Shown: in pieces, positions 4,815-5,876 of the stretch
Position numbering within the stretch: position 1 is the stretch's first letter
Layout of the letters: every line of letters begins with the position of its first letter
Assembly (NCBI GenBank): GCA_902826385.1
Contig: CADEEU010000087.1
Coordinates: 5,267 to 11,142 of the forward strand
DNA length: 5,876 bases
DNA from: an uncultured Acidobacteriota bacterium
GTDB taxonomy: Bacteria; Acidobacteriota; Blastocatellia; Pyrinomonadales; Pyrinomonadaceae
Direction: 5' to 3'
Made by a program: the position numbers and the translations under genes
Notes under the pieces: model-generated
Databases searched by the model: none
What the model was told of the DNA's origin: nothing
What the model saw: the letters and a program-made list of their open reading frames with translations, nothing else

Positions 4815-5822
4815 TCAAAGGCCTTTAGCCGCGATGTATCGAACCAGGTCGCGGACGCGGCAGGAATAGCCCCATTCGTTGTCGTACCAGGCAAGTACTT
4901 TAATACATGTTCCGTCGATGACCTTCGTGTTTTCGGCATCGACGATCGACGAATTCGGATTTCCGCGGAAATCAATCGAAACGAGTGGCTCCTCTGAAAA
5001 GGCAAGAATTCCTTTAAGTTCCTCGTTTGCTGCATCTTTGAGTACTCGATTCACCTCTTCGGTCGAGGTTTCTTTTTCGACGTTCATCACAACATCGACC
5101 AGTGAAACGTTGGGTGTCGGGACGCGGACGGAGATTCCGTCGAATTTTCCCTTTAACTCAGGAATCACAAGAGCGACGGCCTTGGCCGCGCCCGTCGAGG
5201 TCGGGATCATCGAAAGCGCGGCGGCGCGTGCACGTCTTAGGTCCTTGTGCGGCAGATCCAAAAGCTGCTGATCGTTCGTGTAGCTGTGGATCGTATTCAT
5301 CAAGGCGCTTTTTATGCCGAATTTTTCGTGAATGACCTTCGCGACCGGGGCCAGGCAATTGGTCGTACACGAGGCGTTCGAAACCACATTGTGGCCCGCA
5401 GGATCATACATATTCTCGTTGACGCCCAGAACGATAGTGACATCTTCGCCCTTTGCCGGTGCGGAAATTATTACTTTTTTAACGCTTCCACGCAGGTGTT
5501 TTGCCGCGTCTTCGGCTTTGGTGAAGCGGCCGGTCGATTCGATCACGATCTCGGCCCCGACCGATTCCCAATCGATAGCTCCCGGGTCCTTTTCGCTGAA
5601 CACCTTGAATGAATCGCCATCGACGCTTATCGTGTCGCCTTCCGCCTTGATATCATGGTCGAGATTCCCCATGATCGAGTCATATTTCAGCAGGTGCGCC
5701 AGAGTCTTTGTGTCGGTCAGGTCGTTTACCGCGACGAAATCAATGTCGTCACTGCCCAGGCACGTGCGCATAACGTTCCGGCCGATGCGTCCAAATCCGT
5801 TTATACCGACTTTGATACCCAT
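4815..5822 (-). CDS. gap: Type I glyceraldehyde-3-phosphate dehydrogenase (NAD-dependent type)
   Basis: GAPDH oxidises glyceraldehyde 3-phosphate with phosphate and NAD to 1,3-bisphosphoglycerate, the substrate of Pgk, in the cytoplasm as a tetramer. The product is 335 residues, the normal length. The Rossmann motif INGFGRIGRN (7-16) opens it. The catalytic segment SNASCTTNCLAP holds Cys152, and His179 in NTIHSYTNDQ is its partner. Further motifs are DLRRARAAALSMIPTSTGAAKA, SVRVPTPNVSLVD and the C-terminal WYDNEWGYS. Cofactor markers follow the NAD pattern: Asp34 in AVNDLTD and Leu-Pro in LLDLPHKD (equivalent to Asp32, Leu187 and Pro188 in the Bacillus stearothermophilus enzyme), so a glycolytic direction is likely. 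The ATG is preceded by GGAGG 14 bases upstream, rather far. gap is separated from pgk by the lipoprotein gene and a + strand gene, so it is probably its own transcript. Confidence 0.98.
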   Translation of the reverse strand: MGIKVGINGFGRIGRNVMRTCLGSDDIDFVAVNDLTDTKTLAHLLKYDSIMGNLDHDIKAEGDTISVDGDSFKVFSEKDPGAIDWESVGAEIVIESTGRFTKAEDAAKHLRGSVKKVIISAPAKGEDVTIVLGVNENMYDPAGHNVVSNASCTTNCLAPVAKVIHEKFGIKSALMNTIHSYTNDQQLLDLPHKDLRRARAAALSMIPTSTGAAKAVALVIPELKGKFDGISVRVPTPNVSLVDVVMNVEKETSTEEVNRVLKDAANEELKGILAFSEEPLVSIDFRGNPNSSIVDAENTKVIDGTCIKVLAWYDNEWGYSCRVRDLVRYIAAKGL

Positions 5823-5836
5823 TTTATTTAAACTTT

Positions 5837-5855
5837 CCTCCGTAAAATCATTGTA
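5837..5855 (-). promoter_or_regulatory. Leader of gap: ribosome site and candidate -10
   Basis: On the minus strand GGAGG (5841-5837) precedes the gap ATG with a 14-base AT-rich spacer, longer than usual. TACAAT (5855-5850) matches TATAAT at five of six bases, but the matching -35 would fall at or beyond the window edge, so the promoter cannot be confirmed. If used, the leader would be only about 20 bases. Confidence 0.35.
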
Positions 5856-5876
5856 TGAAAATACTCACTATAGCCT
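5855..5876 (+). CDS. Possible start of a divergent gene (cut by the window edge)
   Basis: An ATG at 5855 on the + strand opens a frame reading MKILTIA up to the window end. The residues look like a natural protein start (a first beta strand). However, only seven codons are visible, no purine-rich ribosome site lies upstream on this strand, and the spacing to the divergent gap start is only 32 bases. Product unknown. Confidence 0.22.

Noticed and set aside
4879..5612. + strand open frames antisense to gap
   Set aside because: The gap frame is intact with all catalytic motifs; the antisense frames have no family features.
1..5876. CRISPR array, insertion sequence or phage attachment site
   Set aside because: No regularly spaced direct repeats, no transposase or integrase coding sequence, and no partial tRNA duplication were seen.

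Overview
The window carries a core glycolysis cluster from what looks like a free-living Gram-negative-type bacterium. It has Sec export, a lipoprotein with a lipobox, ATG/TTG starts with purine-rich ribosome sites, and intermediate GC by eye. The SecG, PGK and AGK sequence styles and a GCTCC/GGAGC palindromic repeat remind me of Acidobacteriota (Blastocatellia-like). That placement is an inference from memory and is not proven here.

Layout. At the left edge, the 3' part of argB (acetylglutamate kinase, arginine synthesis) runs on the + strand and ends at 675. It converges on a minus-strand transcript, and one hairpin at 689-717 can terminate both. The minus strand, read right to left, holds gap (5822-4815), a small lipoprotein gene with a DUF3862/SmpA-like domain (4746-4366), pgk (3854-2541), hicB (2513-2289), hicA (2289-2050), tpiA (2053-1298), secG (1279-842) and tRNA-Leu(GAG) (813-729). 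A small + strand gene at 3978-4208, for an exported very basic Met/Lys-rich protein, sits between pgk and the lipoprotein gene. It is divergent from pgk, so gap and the pgk-to-tRNA block are probably separate transcripts.

How the genes work together. Gap, Pgk and TpiA catalyse consecutive or adjacent reactions of lower glycolysis/gluconeogenesis. SecG is a subunit of the SecYEG translocon. The tpiA-secG-tRNA-Leu(GAG) order resembles arrangements known in gamma-proteobacteria (secG followed by leuU in E. coli). The unexpected part is a complete HicB antitoxin/HicA toxin pair spliced between pgk and tpiA. Its junctions leave no room for a promoter: hicB begins at or just after the pgk stop, hicB and hicA share one base, and hicA and tpiA overlap by 4 bases (ATGA). 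The toxin pair therefore appears to be transcribed, and probably translationally coupled, with glycolytic enzymes.

Other structures. A 27-base interrupted palindrome (3919-3945) lies in the pgk/small-ORF divergent region. A three-part palindromic repeat cluster (4241-4355) lies between the convergent small ORF and lipoprotein gene. PGK has an insertion of about 30 residues, and SecG has a C-terminal tail of about 70 residues rich in Ala/Pro/Thr/Asn.
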